37,006 nucleotides of DNA, taken from positions 1 through 37,006 of IMG/VR virus record IMGVR_UViG_3300031364_000010; one strand, given 5' to 3'. A program made the position numbers and the translations under genes. Under the pieces are notes generated by a model, which was not told the origin of the DNA, made no database searches, and worked only from the letters and a program-made list of their open reading frames with translations. How positions within the stretch are numbered: position 1 is the stretch's first letter; each line of letters opens with the position of its first letter. The stretch comes from a virus. Shown piece after piece: positions 29,116-36,495 of the stretch.

Positions 29116-29197
29116 GATGTTGCAATCAATCAAAAAATTAAAACCCCACGTCAGCCGGGCAGCCGTCCCGCAACATCATCTCCCGGCGGTGGGGTTT
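29116..29197 (+). promoter_or_regulatory. structured leader RNA, copy 2: pseudoknotted hairpin
   Basis: AAACCCCAC (29141-29149) pairs with GTGGGGTTT (29189-29197), and GCCGGG (29154-29159) with CCCGGC (29182-29187). The apical loop contains GCAACATC (29170-29177), the exact complement of GATGTTGC (29116-29123) at the start of the RNA. An interrupted U tract (TTTATTTTATT) follows and merges with the ribosome site of the next gene. Same plan as 1201-1286 and 33265-33350. Confidence 0.7.
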
Positions 29198-29215
29198 ATT
29201 TTATTGGAGGATTAA

Positions 29216-29749
29216 ATGGAAATCAAATTTAATTTAGACCTGGACGATTTTTATATTGACGAGGACAGCAGCTTAAAAGACGAAATTAAAAACAAAATCG
29301 TAAATATGGCGGTGGAAAAACTTTATCAGAAAATCGAAAATAATTATGAGGATCAAGTTTCTGATATCATAAATAATAAAATAGAAGCACTCGTTGAAAA
29401 TACATTTATTGGGTTTATAGAAAAACATATAATTTTGACCGATAAATATGGAAGCAAAATTGAGGAGGGAACGGTTATAGACCTTATTAAAAAAAGGTTC
29501 GATAAATGGTTGTCTGAAAAAGTAGATAAAAATGGGAATGTATCAACCTATGATGCGGCATATACACGAATAACATATTTAATTGAACAACAATTAAATA
29601 AACATTCGCAAAGATTTGTCAGTGATGCCGTAGAAACCATTTCCTCTAAATTAGAAAAAACACTCTCTGAAGATTTACGAGATGCAATTGGTAAAAAAAT
29701 AGCTGATAAAATTGGGCTGAATAAATTATTGCCAAAGATGATAAGATAA
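29216..29749 (+). CDS. hypothetical helical protein, 177 aa
   Basis: ATG at 29216 after TTGGAGGATTAA. The sequence is helical and charged through most of its length (DEIKNKIVNMAVEKLYQKIE; ISSKLEKTLSEDLRDAIGKK), with a likely coiled coil. It heads the recombination operon in the position where many siphophages keep a protein of unknown function before the annealing protein. No family recognised. Confidence 0.7.
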   Translation: MEIKFNLDLDDFYIDEDSSLKDEIKNKIVNMAVEKLYQKIENNYEDQVSDIINNKIEALVENTFIGFIEKHIILTDKYGSKIEEGTVIDLIKKRFDKWLSEKVDKNGNVSTYDAAYTRITYLIEQQLNKHSQRFVSDAVETISSKLEKTLSEDLRDAIGKKIADKIGLNKLLPKMIR

Positions 29750-29766
29750 ATAATCTGGAGGATTAA

Positions 29767-30024
29767 ATGGATTTTAATGAATTTATTACCGAGCTTGAAA
29801 ACAAATTAAAGGGCGAGGCAAAAGAGCACAGCGAAACCATAAATGATTTTCTTCTTGGCTATTTCGGATCGAGGGCCAGATTAGGAAAACTAATCGGGAT
29901 GGAGAGGGATGAATACATGATAGTTGCCGGCGCTGCAACACGCGACATTTTTGGAAAGAAATTAACTGCCTTAATGCTTAATATCGCACGCCCTTCAATT
30001 ATAAAAGCCTGGGAAGATGCATGA
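29767..30024 (+). CDS. hypothetical protein, 85 aa
   Basis: ATG at 29767 with TGGAGGATTAA upstream, the same context as the gene before it. Mostly helical: FNEFITELENKLKGEAKEHS, then a Gly-Ser-Arg phrase (LLGYFGSRARLGKLIGMERD). No family recognised. Its stop overlaps the next start by four bases. Confidence 0.65.
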   Translation: MDFNEFITELENKLKGEAKEHSETINDFLLGYFGSRARLGKLIGMERDEYMIVAGAATRDIFGKKLTALMLNIARPSIIKAWEDA

Positions 30025-30185
30025 TATCAGAAATAGAATGCCAGAATTGCGGCAAAACATTTGACCCCACAGAATGCGGTAACCAACTTGATGACTATTG
30101 CCCGAACTGTGTTGACAATCATCTATACGGGAAATCGTTTAGAATGGAACGAGATTTATATAGGGAAGAGAGCGCCGGTAGATAG
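30021..30185 (+). CDS. zinc-ribbon protein, 54 aa
   Basis: ATG at 30021 (ATGA overlap with the preceding stop), TAG at 30183-30185. CQNCGKTF and, 15 residues on, YCPNC give one zinc ribbon; the C-terminus is basic. Zinc proteins of this size recur throughout this genome. A frame at 30061 is a shadow. Confidence 0.65.
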   Translation: MISEIECQNCGKTFDPTECGNQLDDYCPNCVDNHLYGKSFRMERDLYREESAGR

Positions 30186-30199
30186 GGGGGCCTATCCCG

Positions 30200-30271
30200 G
30201 TACTCACTTTCCATTATGGGGAGCGGTGCGGTACGTCCAGCCGCTTCCCAAATATTATATTGGAGGTGAGC
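30200..30271 (+). promoter_or_regulatory. possible ribosome-site-sequestering stem before the ERF gene
   Basis: The spacer holds a hairpin AGCGG/CCGCT with outer GGG/CCC (30218-30251 region) and, around it, CTCAC...CCA that can pair with TGG-A-GGTGAG covering the ribosome site GGAGG of the next gene. There is no U tract. The loop contains GTCCAG, a motif also seen in the leader hairpins at 1264 and 33321, perhaps by chance. Confidence 0.35.
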
Positions 30272-31216
30272 ATGGAAAAATCAAAAGCTGTTGTGAAAAA
30301 ACGGCAGACAAAAAAAGCAGTCAAGGCAGTGTCCGTATACGAAAAAGGAAACATAAGGCCGGATGCGACAACAGACTTGCTATTGAAAATGGCAGTAGAC
30401 AAAGACCTGGATATTGCCAAATTGGAAAAACTGGTTGAATTAAAAACAAAAGAGGAAGAACGATTTTTTAAACATGAGTTTGACAATCACTTTGCGGAAA
30501 TGCAAAGAGATTTTGTTCCTGCAGTTAAAAACAAAATTGTCAACGACAGGACAGGGTCCCCACTCTATGCTTATTGTCCGCTGGAAACTATATTGAAAAC
30601 ATACCAGCCGATTATAAACAGACACGGGTTTTCGTACAGGTGGGAAGAGGAATCAATTAAAGAGGGTAAGGAAGTTTGCGTCTGGTGCGTTGTGTCTGGC
30701 TATGGACACAGGGAACGAACACCGGTCGAAATACCGATCTTGCCAGGCAATAGTTTTACAAACTCAAGTCAACAGCGCGGATCAGCATCGACATATGGAA
30801 AACGATATTCGTTTATGGATGCCTTCGGGATTATTGTTGAGGGTGAAGATGATGACGCAAGAGGGCCACAACTCCAGTCAAACACGGAAAAACAAAAACA
30901 AAATAATGTTGAGGTTCCTCAAGCCAACATGAATGATCAAAAAATATCGCCTGAATTGTGTGTAAAATTGATCAACAAATTATCTGATCAAAAATTGAAA
31001 ATTGAGTTCGCCAAAAAGTTGAATGGAATTCGTTCTCAATATAAGGGTGACAAATTAACACAAAAGCTTGAAATACTTATCGCCTATATTAGGGATGAAA
31101 AAAAGCATAATTCCGCATCATTTTTGAACGAACTCTACCAGGCGCTTTCCGATCAAATAGAAGTACCGGAACAAGAATTATTTGAAGATGCTGAAACATT
31201 ACCAGATATTTATTAA
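30272..31216 (+). CDS. ERF-family single-strand annealing protein
   Basis: ATG at 30272 after GGAGGTGAGC. The 314-residue product shows the ERF core: LYAYCPLETILKTYQPIINR, GFSYRW, VVSGYGHRE, then QQRGSASTYGKRYSFMDAFG with GEDDDA, the most conserved part of the family. The N-terminus is Lys/Val-rich; the C-terminus is a linker plus helical tail. ERF proteins anneal ssDNA in phage recombination and genome circularisation. A nuclease of the PD-(D/E)XK type lies two genes downstream, forming the usual pair. Confidence 0.9.
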   Translation: MEKSKAVVKKRQTKKAVKAVSVYEKGNIRPDATTDLLLKMAVDKDLDIAKLEKLVELKTKEEERFFKHEFDNHFAEMQRDFVPAVKNKIVNDRTGSPLYAYCPLETILKTYQPIINRHGFSYRWEEESIKEGKEVCVWCVVSGYGHRERTPVEIPILPGNSFTNSSQQRGSASTYGKRYSFMDAFGIIVEGEDDDARGPQLQSNTEKQKQNNVEVPQANMNDQKISPELCVKLINKLSDQKLKIEFAKKLNGIRSQYKGDKLTQKLEILIAYIRDEKKHNSASFLNELYQALSDQIEVPEQELFEDAETLPDIY

Positions 31217-31290
31217 TCCGGCGTTGCCGGATGTTTACTGTGTCGCCGGGGTTTGAGTGGCTTCAGCTCCGGCAATTTTAAGGAGTATAA
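31217..31290 (+). other. hairpin spacer after the ERF gene
   Basis: TCCGGC-GTT-GCCGGA forms at 31218-31232, just after the stop, and GCCGG...CCGGC can form at 31249-31272. No U tract follows the first; AATTTTAAGG follows the second. They may adjust expression of ERF relative to the downstream genes. Confidence 0.45.
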
Positions 31291-31291
31291 A

Positions 31292-31936
31292 ATGAATGAT
31301 TTAATTATTGCTAAAAACAATGAATTGGTAGACGAGAGCGAAAGCTTGCTTAAGGAAGCAAAGACCATATCGGTATATGATACGGCAAGCATGGATACCG
31401 CAACTATCCTGCTAAAAGGCAACAAGGAACTTTTGAAGAAAATAAATAATACTTTTGACCCGATCATAAAGAAAACAAATGAAGCGCACAAAGAAGCCGT
31501 CGCGCAAAAAAAACAATATGCAGAAATACCCCTTCGAGTTGAAAAATTATTGAAAACAAAAATCGGCTCATATCTTGATGAACAACGAAGAAAGGCCGAA
31601 GCGGAGGCCAGGCGCGAACAAGAGGAAGAGCAGCGCAAGGCAGAAGAGCGCCGATTGGCGGAAGCTGAGGAGCTGGAAAAGCAAGGGCATACGCAAGAAG
31701 CGCAAGCCGTGCTTGATCAAGAAATTATAACACCAAAGATCCAGGCCGCGCCGGTCGAAAAATCAGCCGGATTATCAACACGCGTTATCTGGAAATATCG
31801 GATTACCAATATCAACCTAATCCCGCGGGAATATATGGTGCCAAACGAAACCATGATCGGCGGTAAAGTAAGATCCGATAAAGGCAAAACAAATATCCCC
31901 GGCATAGAGGCATACAGTGAAAACACCGCATATTGA
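31292..31936 (+). CDS. coiled-coil phage protein, ERF-associated, 214 aa
   Basis: ATG at 31292 after AAGGAGTATAAA. Helical N-terminus, a Glu/Arg/Ala-rich coiled coil at about 95-135 (RRKAEAEARREQEEEQRKAE), then a conserved C-terminal phrase (WKYRITNINLIPREYMVPNE; KTNIPGIEAYSE). Proteins with this C-terminal phrase are very common beside phage ERF/RecT and exonuclease genes; function unknown, possibly a recombination mediator. Confidence 0.8.
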   Translation: MNDLIIAKNNELVDESESLLKEAKTISVYDTASMDTATILLKGNKELLKKINNTFDPIIKKTNEAHKEAVAQKKQYAEIPLRVEKLLKTKIGSYLDEQRRKAEAEARREQEEEQRKAEERRLAEAEELEKQGHTQEAQAVLDQEIITPKIQAAPVEKSAGLSTRVIWKYRITNINLIPREYMVPNETMIGGKVRSDKGKTNIPGIEAYSENTAY

Positions 31937-32477
31937 TTTTGAGAGTGGGACACATACTTATATTGTGGATGGTAAAGAAATTCCATCGGTCACAACCATC
32001 CTTAAAGATGTGGGCATAATACATGGGTACTATGCCCCAGGCGCAGCGGAAAAAGGGAAACGCAAACATAAAATATTTGAAGCATATTTGAAGGGCACGC
32101 TCGATTGGTCGGCATTAAGCGAGGAAGAGATTAAATTACTTGAAACATTTCAGGGATGGTATGACAAATATGTTGCAAAAGTAATTGACATAGAAAAACT
32201 TGTTTATAATAAAGATGGTCATTATGCCGGGACTATTGATTTAATTTATGAAAATAAATTCGGGCAGATTGATATCTGCGATTATAAAACGGGGCAACCT
32301 GAAAAATGGCATGACCTGCAGCTCGCTGCATATTATAATACCGGTGAATATAATCAGGCTTTTAAGCTTTATATCAAGCCTAATAAATATGTATATGAGG
32401 TCGTTGAGGAAATAGAATATTGTACTAATATTTTTAATTCGGCAAGAAATATATATGGTTGGAAACATGGAATATGA
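31917..32477 (+). CDS. PD-(D/E)XK exonuclease (Cas4/RecB-like)
   Basis: GTG at 31917 after GAGGCATACA, overlapping the preceding gene by 20 bases. Motifs: IPSVTTILKDVG, GHYAGTIDLIYE (Asp), IDICDYKTGQ (DxK type catalytic Asp-x-Lys) and LQLAAYYN (QxxxY), the order of the RecB/Cas4-like nuclease family. It probably resects DNA ends for the ERF annealing protein. Confidence 0.88.
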   Translation: MKTPHIDFESGTHTYIVDGKEIPSVTTILKDVGIIHGYYAPGAAEKGKRKHKIFEAYLKGTLDWSALSEEEIKLLETFQGWYDKYVAKVIDIEKLVYNKDGHYAGTIDLIYENKFGQIDICDYKTGQPEKWHDLQLAAYYNTGEYNQAFKLYIKPNKYVYEVVEEIEYCTNIFNSARNIYGWKHGI

Positions 32478-32872
32478 AAATTAAAATTAAATATAACGGT
32501 AAGGGAATATTCGCTATTACAGAACGAGAAGATTATCTCTGGGCAGAAAAAAGATTGACGGTTAATAAAATATACGATGCTGATTTAAAAACACGGCGAA
32601 ACCTACGGGAGCATAATCTTTACTGGCTTATGCTTGAGGCTGTGGCCTTCCATCTTGGCGGATCGGCTGCCACTTGGCATGAATGGCTGAAGGCAAGATT
32701 TATGAATCCGGAAATAATTAAATTAAAATCCGGTGAAGTTGTAGAGCTCCCAAAAAGTGAATCTTTCCGGCTTTGCACTGAAATTGAATTCAAAGCATAT
32801 TTTATGAAGGTACAAGAGTTTTTCCTGTCACAGGGCTACAGCCCGGAGGAGATGATAGATACGGCATGTTAA
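32474..32872 (+). CDS. DUF1367-like phage protein, 132 aa
   Basis: ATG at 32474 (ATGA with the preceding stop). The product contains RRNLREHNLYWLMLEAVAFH, WHEWLKARFM, EVVELPKSESF and KAYFMKVQEFF, the phrases of the DUF1367/NinB-type group found in recombination regions of siphophages. The function is not certain; NinB-type proteins are recombination accessories. Confidence 0.65.
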   Translation: MKIKIKYNGKGIFAITEREDYLWAEKRLTVNKIYDADLKTRRNLREHNLYWLMLEAVAFHLGGSAATWHEWLKARFMNPEIIKLKSGEVVELPKSESFRLCTEIEFKAYFMKVQEFFLSQGYSPEEMIDTAC

Positions 32873-33162
32873 GGAAAATAGGCAAGATAGGAAAAATAAA
32901 CCAGTCCGCAAACCGAAAGCTTAAAAAAATATATGACAATATTGGTATAAGATCATGTGAGGCACGATTGCTTGATTGCAAAAACACTTTCGGCTTATCC
33001 TGGCATCATCGACACAAGCGGCATTGGTACCGGGGGCAGATGTGGAGGCTGGAATTATATTGTCAAACAATCTTAGTTTGTGCGAGCTGCCATGATGAGC
33101 TTGAAAAATCTGCCGAACTTACTGAAACAATCTTTTTAAAATTACGAGGTAAAGAATTATGA
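32866..33162 (+). CDS. HNH-like (NinG-type?) protein, 98 aa
   Basis: ATG at 32866 overlaps the preceding stop. A basic N-terminus is followed by CEARLLDC, LSWHHRHKRHWYRG and VCASCHDELEK. The paired cysteines and the HH...CxxCH layout are those of a zinc-held HNH nuclease, though the final His is displaced. The TGA stop leads straight into the terminator. Confidence 0.65.
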   Translation: MLRKIGKIGKINQSANRKLKKIYDNIGIRSCEARLLDCKNTFGLSWHHRHKRHWYRGQMWRLELYCQTILVCASCHDELEKSAELTETIFLKLRGKEL

Positions 33163-33217
33163 CGGCGGCCCTAAACCATAATATGGTTTCCCCTCCCAGG
33201 GAAAGCCGCCGTTTTTT
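33162..33217 (+). terminator. intrinsic terminator of the recombination operon
   Basis: ACGGCGGC (33162-33169) pairs with GCCGCCGT (33205-33212) and six T follow (33212-33217). The inner part holds AAACCAT/ATGGTTT (33173-33179 with 33183-33189) and CCCT/AGGG, giving a branched stem. The A of the previous TGA is the first base of the stem. The next -35 box begins two bases after the T tract. Confidence 0.88.
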
Positions 33218-33218
33218 A

Positions 33219-33248
33219 TTGACACAAGCTGGGGGAATATGATATTAT
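33219..33248 (+). promoter_or_regulatory. promoter of the methyltransferase operon
   Basis: TTGACA (33219-33224), 18-bp spacer, TATTAT (33243-33248). Start of transcription near 33255. Placed directly after the terminator. Confidence 0.8.
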
Positions 33249-33264
33249 GCACATGGACAAAATA

Positions 33265-33350
33265 CAATGGAAAATGATAAAGAGGTTTTGAACCGGCCGC
33301 TTCGCCTACCATTGGGCGATGTCCAGGCGGCTGGTTTAAGACCTTTTTTT
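33265..33350 (+). promoter_or_regulatory. structured leader RNA, copy 3: pseudoknotted terminator-like hairpin
   Basis: AAAGAGGT (33279-33286) pairs with ACCTTTTT (33341-33348, one G-U). AACCGGCCGC (33291-33300) pairs with GCGGCTGGTT (33327-33336, one G-U). TCGCC (33302-33306) pairs with GGCGA (33315-33319). T7 ends at 33350. The apical loop segment CCATTG (33309-33314) is the exact complement of CAATGG (33265-33270). The apex shares TTC(C)GCCTAC...TTGG...TG(C/T)CCAG with the leader at 1201-1286, so the two look homologous. Confidence 0.72.
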
Positions 33351-33362
33351 ATGGGGGAATAG

Positions 33363-34313
33363 ATGGAACTCGTAACAATTCCAAATTGTGAAATAACAAA
33401 AAATAGTCTTATAATAAAAGAATCAATCAATAAAGAGCAATGGGATCAGATTGGAATAGTTTTAAAAACTATGGAAAAAAGTATACAATTTTGGATCGGT
33501 GATTGGTTGCGATTTGGCGAGAAAAAATGGGGCGAGATGTATAAAGAAGCCGAGGAGATTACGGGGTTAGCATATGACACGCTCGCCTCAATAAAAAGCG
33601 TAAGTGGATCAGTAGAAAGTTGTCGACGTCGACAAGATTTGAGCTTTTCTCATCACGAAGAAGTAGCTTCTTTGGAACCAGAACAACAAGAAATAATGCT
33701 CGATAAAGCTGAACAAGAAAATCTATCCGTTCGGGAAATCAGGGAAGAAGTAAAAAAAATAAAGCGTGGTGATGAAAATAGAACACAGCAAGAATTGCCT
33801 AATAAAAAATATCAAATAATTTATGCTGATCCACCATGGAAATATTATAAAGACCAAGAATATTTTGGACAGGATGCGGAACGCCATTATCCGACGATGA
33901 CAGAGGAAGAATTGGCAGATCTTCCAATAAAAGGATTGGCAGATGATAATTGCGTGCTTTATCTGTGGACAACAGCTCCTAAATTAAATAGGGCATTTGA
34001 AATAATAAATGCCTGGGGGTTCGATTATAAAACATGCATGATATGGGATAAAGTAAAACATAATATGGGATTTTACGCATCTATTAGACATGAAATATTA
34101 ATAATAGCCGGGCGAGGGTCAAGCGCGCCCACTGATAAAAGCGCGGCGAATCAAACAGACAGTGTTTATGTTGAGGAAAGAACAGAACACAGTAAAAAGC
34201 CGGAATATTTTTATGGAATGATAGAAAGATTACACCCTGAAAAGAAAAATAAAATTGAATTGTTCGCAAGAAATAAACGGGATGATTGGGACTGTTGGGG
34301 TAACGAAATTTGA
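33363..34313 (+). CDS. MT-A70 family adenine-N6 methyltransferase with N-terminal helical domain
   Basis: ATG at 33363 after GGGGGAATAG. The first 140 residues are a helical, ParB/KorB-like part (WIGDWLRFGEKKWGEMYKEA; SVREIREEVKKIK). The catalytic half has IIYADPPWKYY with DPPW at 156-159, then HYPTMTEEELADLP and LYLWTTAPKLN and ends with ELFARNKRDDWDCWGNE, all typical of phage MT-A70 enzymes. It probably methylates adenine in phage DNA. First gene behind the leader. Confidence 0.9.
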   Translation: MELVTIPNCEITKNSLIIKESINKEQWDQIGIVLKTMEKSIQFWIGDWLRFGEKKWGEMYKEAEEITGLAYDTLASIKSVSGSVESCRRRQDLSFSHHEEVASLEPEQQEIMLDKAEQENLSVREIREEVKKIKRGDENRTQQELPNKKYQIIYADPPWKYYKDQEYFGQDAERHYPTMTEEELADLPIKGLADDNCVLYLWTTAPKLNRAFEIINAWGFDYKTCMIWDKVKHNMGFYASIRHEILIIAGRGSSAPTDKSAANQTDSVYVEERTEHSKKPEYFYGMIERLHPEKKNKIELFARNKRDDWDCWGNEI

Positions 34314-34789
34314 TAACAGATGAATTTGAATTTGAAAAAAAAGTGAGAATATGGTCGAAACAATTTTATGAAAATAAAGGTTTCGAAGTTAAGGAAATAA
34401 CGGGAAGCGCAAATAGAAAATCAGATTTAATATTGATATTTAATAATAATGAATACAGGGTTGAAGAAAAGGCCAGAAGGAAATATTATCCAGACTTATG
34501 TTTTGAATTGGTTCAATGTGTTGTTGATAAAAAATGGGGATGGATTTATGATATTAATTGTGATTGGATAATTTATATATTTTGGAATATTAATAATAGT
34601 TTACCTCAAATAATATATAAAATAATATGGAAAGAATGTAAAAAATATTGTTTAAATAATTTGGAAAAATATAAATTAAAAATAAGTAGAAAAGGTTATG
34701 GATTAACAATATTTGCTACCATTCCATGGACGCATCTTGAGCAAAATAATATAGCAAAAATAATATATAAATCAGAGAGGCAAACATGA
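34310..34789 (+). CDS. putative PD-(D/E)XK nuclease-like protein, 159 aa
   Basis: TTG start at 34310 overlaps the methyltransferase stop (TTGA), with GGGGTAACG upstream. The product has SANRKSDLILIF (Asp) followed by YRVEEKARRKY (Glu-x-Lys), the spacing of a PD-(D/E)XK active site. The rest is Trp/Ile/Tyr-rich. Base composition is distinctly AT-rich compared with its neighbours. Between two methyltransferase genes it could be a restriction enzyme, but no whole-family match was recognised. Confidence 0.5.
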   Translation: MITDEFEFEKKVRIWSKQFYENKGFEVKEITGSANRKSDLILIFNNNEYRVEEKARRKYYPDLCFELVQCVVDKKWGWIYDINCDWIIYIFWNINNSLPQIIYKIIWKECKKYCLNNLEKYKLKISRKGYGLTIFATIPWTHLEQNNIAKIIYKSERQT

Positions 34790-34971
34790 GCAAGCTTTGT
34801 GAAGTCTGTAAAAAAAATCCCTGGACAATTGAATCAATTATTGAAACAGATGATGGAACAAAAACAATCAGGCAATGCTTAAGCTGCTGGGAAAAAGATA
34901 AAATAAAGCAAGCCAAAGAACAGGATAACTTATTCACATCACAAGAGATGGGCGGATTTGATTATGAATAA
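34786..34971 (+). CDS. zinc-ribbon protein, 61 aa
   Basis: ATG at 34786 overlaps the preceding stop. CEVCKKNPW and CLSCWEKDK make one four-Cys zinc ribbon; the C-terminus is acidic. It ends inside the first codons of the next methyltransferase. Function unknown. Confidence 0.65.
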   Translation: MSKLCEVCKKNPWTIESIIETDDGTKTIRQCLSCWEKDKIKQAKEQDNLFTSQEMGGFDYE

Positions 34972-35656
34972 CATTGTACATAATTGTGACTGCATGGATA
35001 TAATGAAAGACAAGCCGGATAACCATTATGATTTGGCTATTGTTGACCCGCCGTATGGAATCGGAGATTTTAATCAAACGGCAAGTAAAAAAATACATAA
35101 AAAAATAACGTGGAATAATAAAATTCCATCAAAACAATATTTTATAGAATTGTTTAGAATATCTAAAAACCAAATAATATGGGGAGCAAATTATTATCCA
35201 GATTTAATTGGTGGTAGAATAATACACGATAAATTAGATGGTGGTATTCAAAGGCAATGTCGTGAATTATCTGACTGCGACATCGCATACCATTCATTCG
35301 GGGTTAATATTAAAATATTTAGATTTGCCTGGAAGGGAAATGTACAGGGTAAAACAATAAATTGGAAAAATATTGGAAAGAATGCAAGAATACACCCATG
35401 TCAAAAACCAGTAGATCTCTATGCATGGCTATTAACCAATTACGCAAAGCCCGGCCAAAAAATATTCGATTCCCATGTAGGTTCTGGTTCAATTCGCATT
35501 GCTTGTCATGATTTGGGCTTTGACTTTGAGGGATGCGAAATTGATAAAGATTATTGGGCCGATCAGGAAAAGCGATATCAGGAATATATTTCGCAGCAAG
35601 AACTTTTTGATAAAAAAGAAATGCAAGAATTAATTTATGATACAAGCGGGAGGTAG
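34964..35656 (+). CDS. DNA amino-methyltransferase (N6-adenine / N4-cytosine), DPPYG type
   Basis: ATG at 34964 after GGGCGGATTTGATT. The 230-residue product has VDPPYGIGDF at residues 27-36 (catalytic DPPY) and, near 167, IFDSHVGSGSIRIA (SAM-binding FxGxGS position). The order, catalytic motif first, is that of the beta class. FEGCEIDKDYW closes the fold. It probably protects phage DNA from restriction or pairs with the nuclease-like gene at 34310. Confidence 0.9.
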   Translation: MNNIVHNCDCMDIMKDKPDNHYDLAIVDPPYGIGDFNQTASKKIHKKITWNNKIPSKQYFIELFRISKNQIIWGANYYPDLIGGRIIHDKLDGGIQRQCRELSDCDIAYHSFGVNIKIFRFAWKGNVQGKTINWKNIGKNARIHPCQKPVDLYAWLLTNYAKPGQKIFDSHVGSGSIRIACHDLGFDFEGCEIDKDYWADQEKRYQEYISQQELFDKKEMQELIYDTSGR

Positions 35657-35659
35657 AGA

Positions 35660-35917
35660 ATGCCTTATATAAAAGTATGGGCCAGCAATGAAGATAAAGA
35701 GCGTTATAAAAAACATGCCGCAGAAAAGAAAACTACACTGTCAAAGTTTATGAATTACGCCGCTGATCGGTACTGTGTAACCAATCCTTTAAGGGCCGAA
35801 AAAGAAGCGCGCAGGGCAACAAATAAAGAAAATCTGCGGAGTTTGGTAAGTGAAATATTAAGGGAAGAATTGGCCAAGACAAGGCCAATCAACACGGAGG
35901 ACGATAAATCATATTAG
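35660..35917 (+). CDS. small ribbon-helix-helix-like protein, 85 aa
   Basis: ATG at 35660 with GGGAGGTAGAGA upstream. A strand (YIKVWASNEDKERY) followed by a helix (TTLSKFMNYAADRY) recalls the MobC/Arc-type ribbon-helix-helix; a basic helix follows. It could be a DNA-binding regulator of the operon. No family name is sure. Confidence 0.6.
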   Translation: MPYIKVWASNEDKERYKKHAAEKKTTLSKFMNYAADRYCVTNPLRAEKEARRATNKENLRSLVSEILREELAKTRPINTEDDKSY

Positions 35918-35928
35918 AGCGAAAAATG

Positions 35929-35953
35929 GCCTGTTGTGTGTACACACAACGGC
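35929..35953 (+). other. hairpin, possible weak terminator
   Basis: GTTGTGTG pairs with CACACAAC, with GCC/GGC outside a one-base bulge. ACTTTATTATTATA follows, only loosely U-rich. It separates the 35660 and 36003 genes. Downstream, GGCTT...ATAAGCC can enclose the ribosome site of the 36003 gene. Confidence 0.45.
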
Positions 35954-36002
35954 ACTTTATTATTATATCAATAAGGCTTTTATGCAAATTGGAGGATAAG
36001 CC

Positions 36003-36389
36003 ATGAAATATTATTATAAGGTGGTCGCATGGGAAGATGATAAACTTGTGAGCGCGGTATGTAATGAAAGGGAATTGGGAGTAAGATGCAATCATTATTT
36101 TGACAAGATTAAATTATTAAAATTAAAATTAATATATAAAATAAATGCGTGGACAATAAGCAAAAATAAAAAATATGGCATCACAATATTTGAATCATTA
36201 AAAAAAGCAAAATCATTTCATTCATTTACCGGAAGATATACGATTTTTAAATGTGAGGCAATTGGTGTAAGAAAACCAAAGATACCAATTGAAGTATTCA
36301 GACTTTATATTGGTCTGAGCAATAATAAATATGGATGGCCAGAAGGAACATTGATGGCGGATAAAATAAAACTGATTAAGGAAGTGTAA
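36003..36389 (+). CDS. hypothetical protein, 128 aa
   Basis: ATG at 36003 after TTGGAGGATAAGCC. A basic protein (MKYYYKVVAWEDDKLVS; LKLKLIYKINAWTISKNKKY) with the layout of a phage protein family with the phrase YxVxxWxxDKLVSA at its start; the middle part reads SHSFTGRY-like (SFHSFTGRYTIFKC). Function unknown. Confidence 0.65.
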   Translation: MKYYYKVVAWEDDKLVSAVCNERELGVRCNHYFDKIKLLKLKLIYKINAWTISKNKKYGITIFESLKKAKSFHSFTGRYTIFKCEAIGVRKPKIPIEVFRLYIGLSNNKYGWPEGTLMADKIKLIKEV

Positions 36390-36425
36390 TTTAAGGCCAA
36401 GAAAGCGAGATTTAAAGGCCATGAC

Positions 36426-36475
36426 GGAGCGGAGAAAACTTATGAGATTCTATAATGATCTCCGCTCCACTTTTT
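36426..36475 (+). terminator. terminator-like hairpin with large loop
   Basis: GGAGCGGAGA (36426-36435) pairs perfectly with TCTCCGCTCC (36459-36468) and ACTTTTT follows. The 23-base loop contains TATAAT by chance or as a -10 element, without a matching -35. The ribosome site of the next gene comes directly after the T tract, so it may be an attenuator rather than an operon end. Confidence 0.6.
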
Positions 36476-36495
36476 AAGGAGGAAGGAATAGAAAA

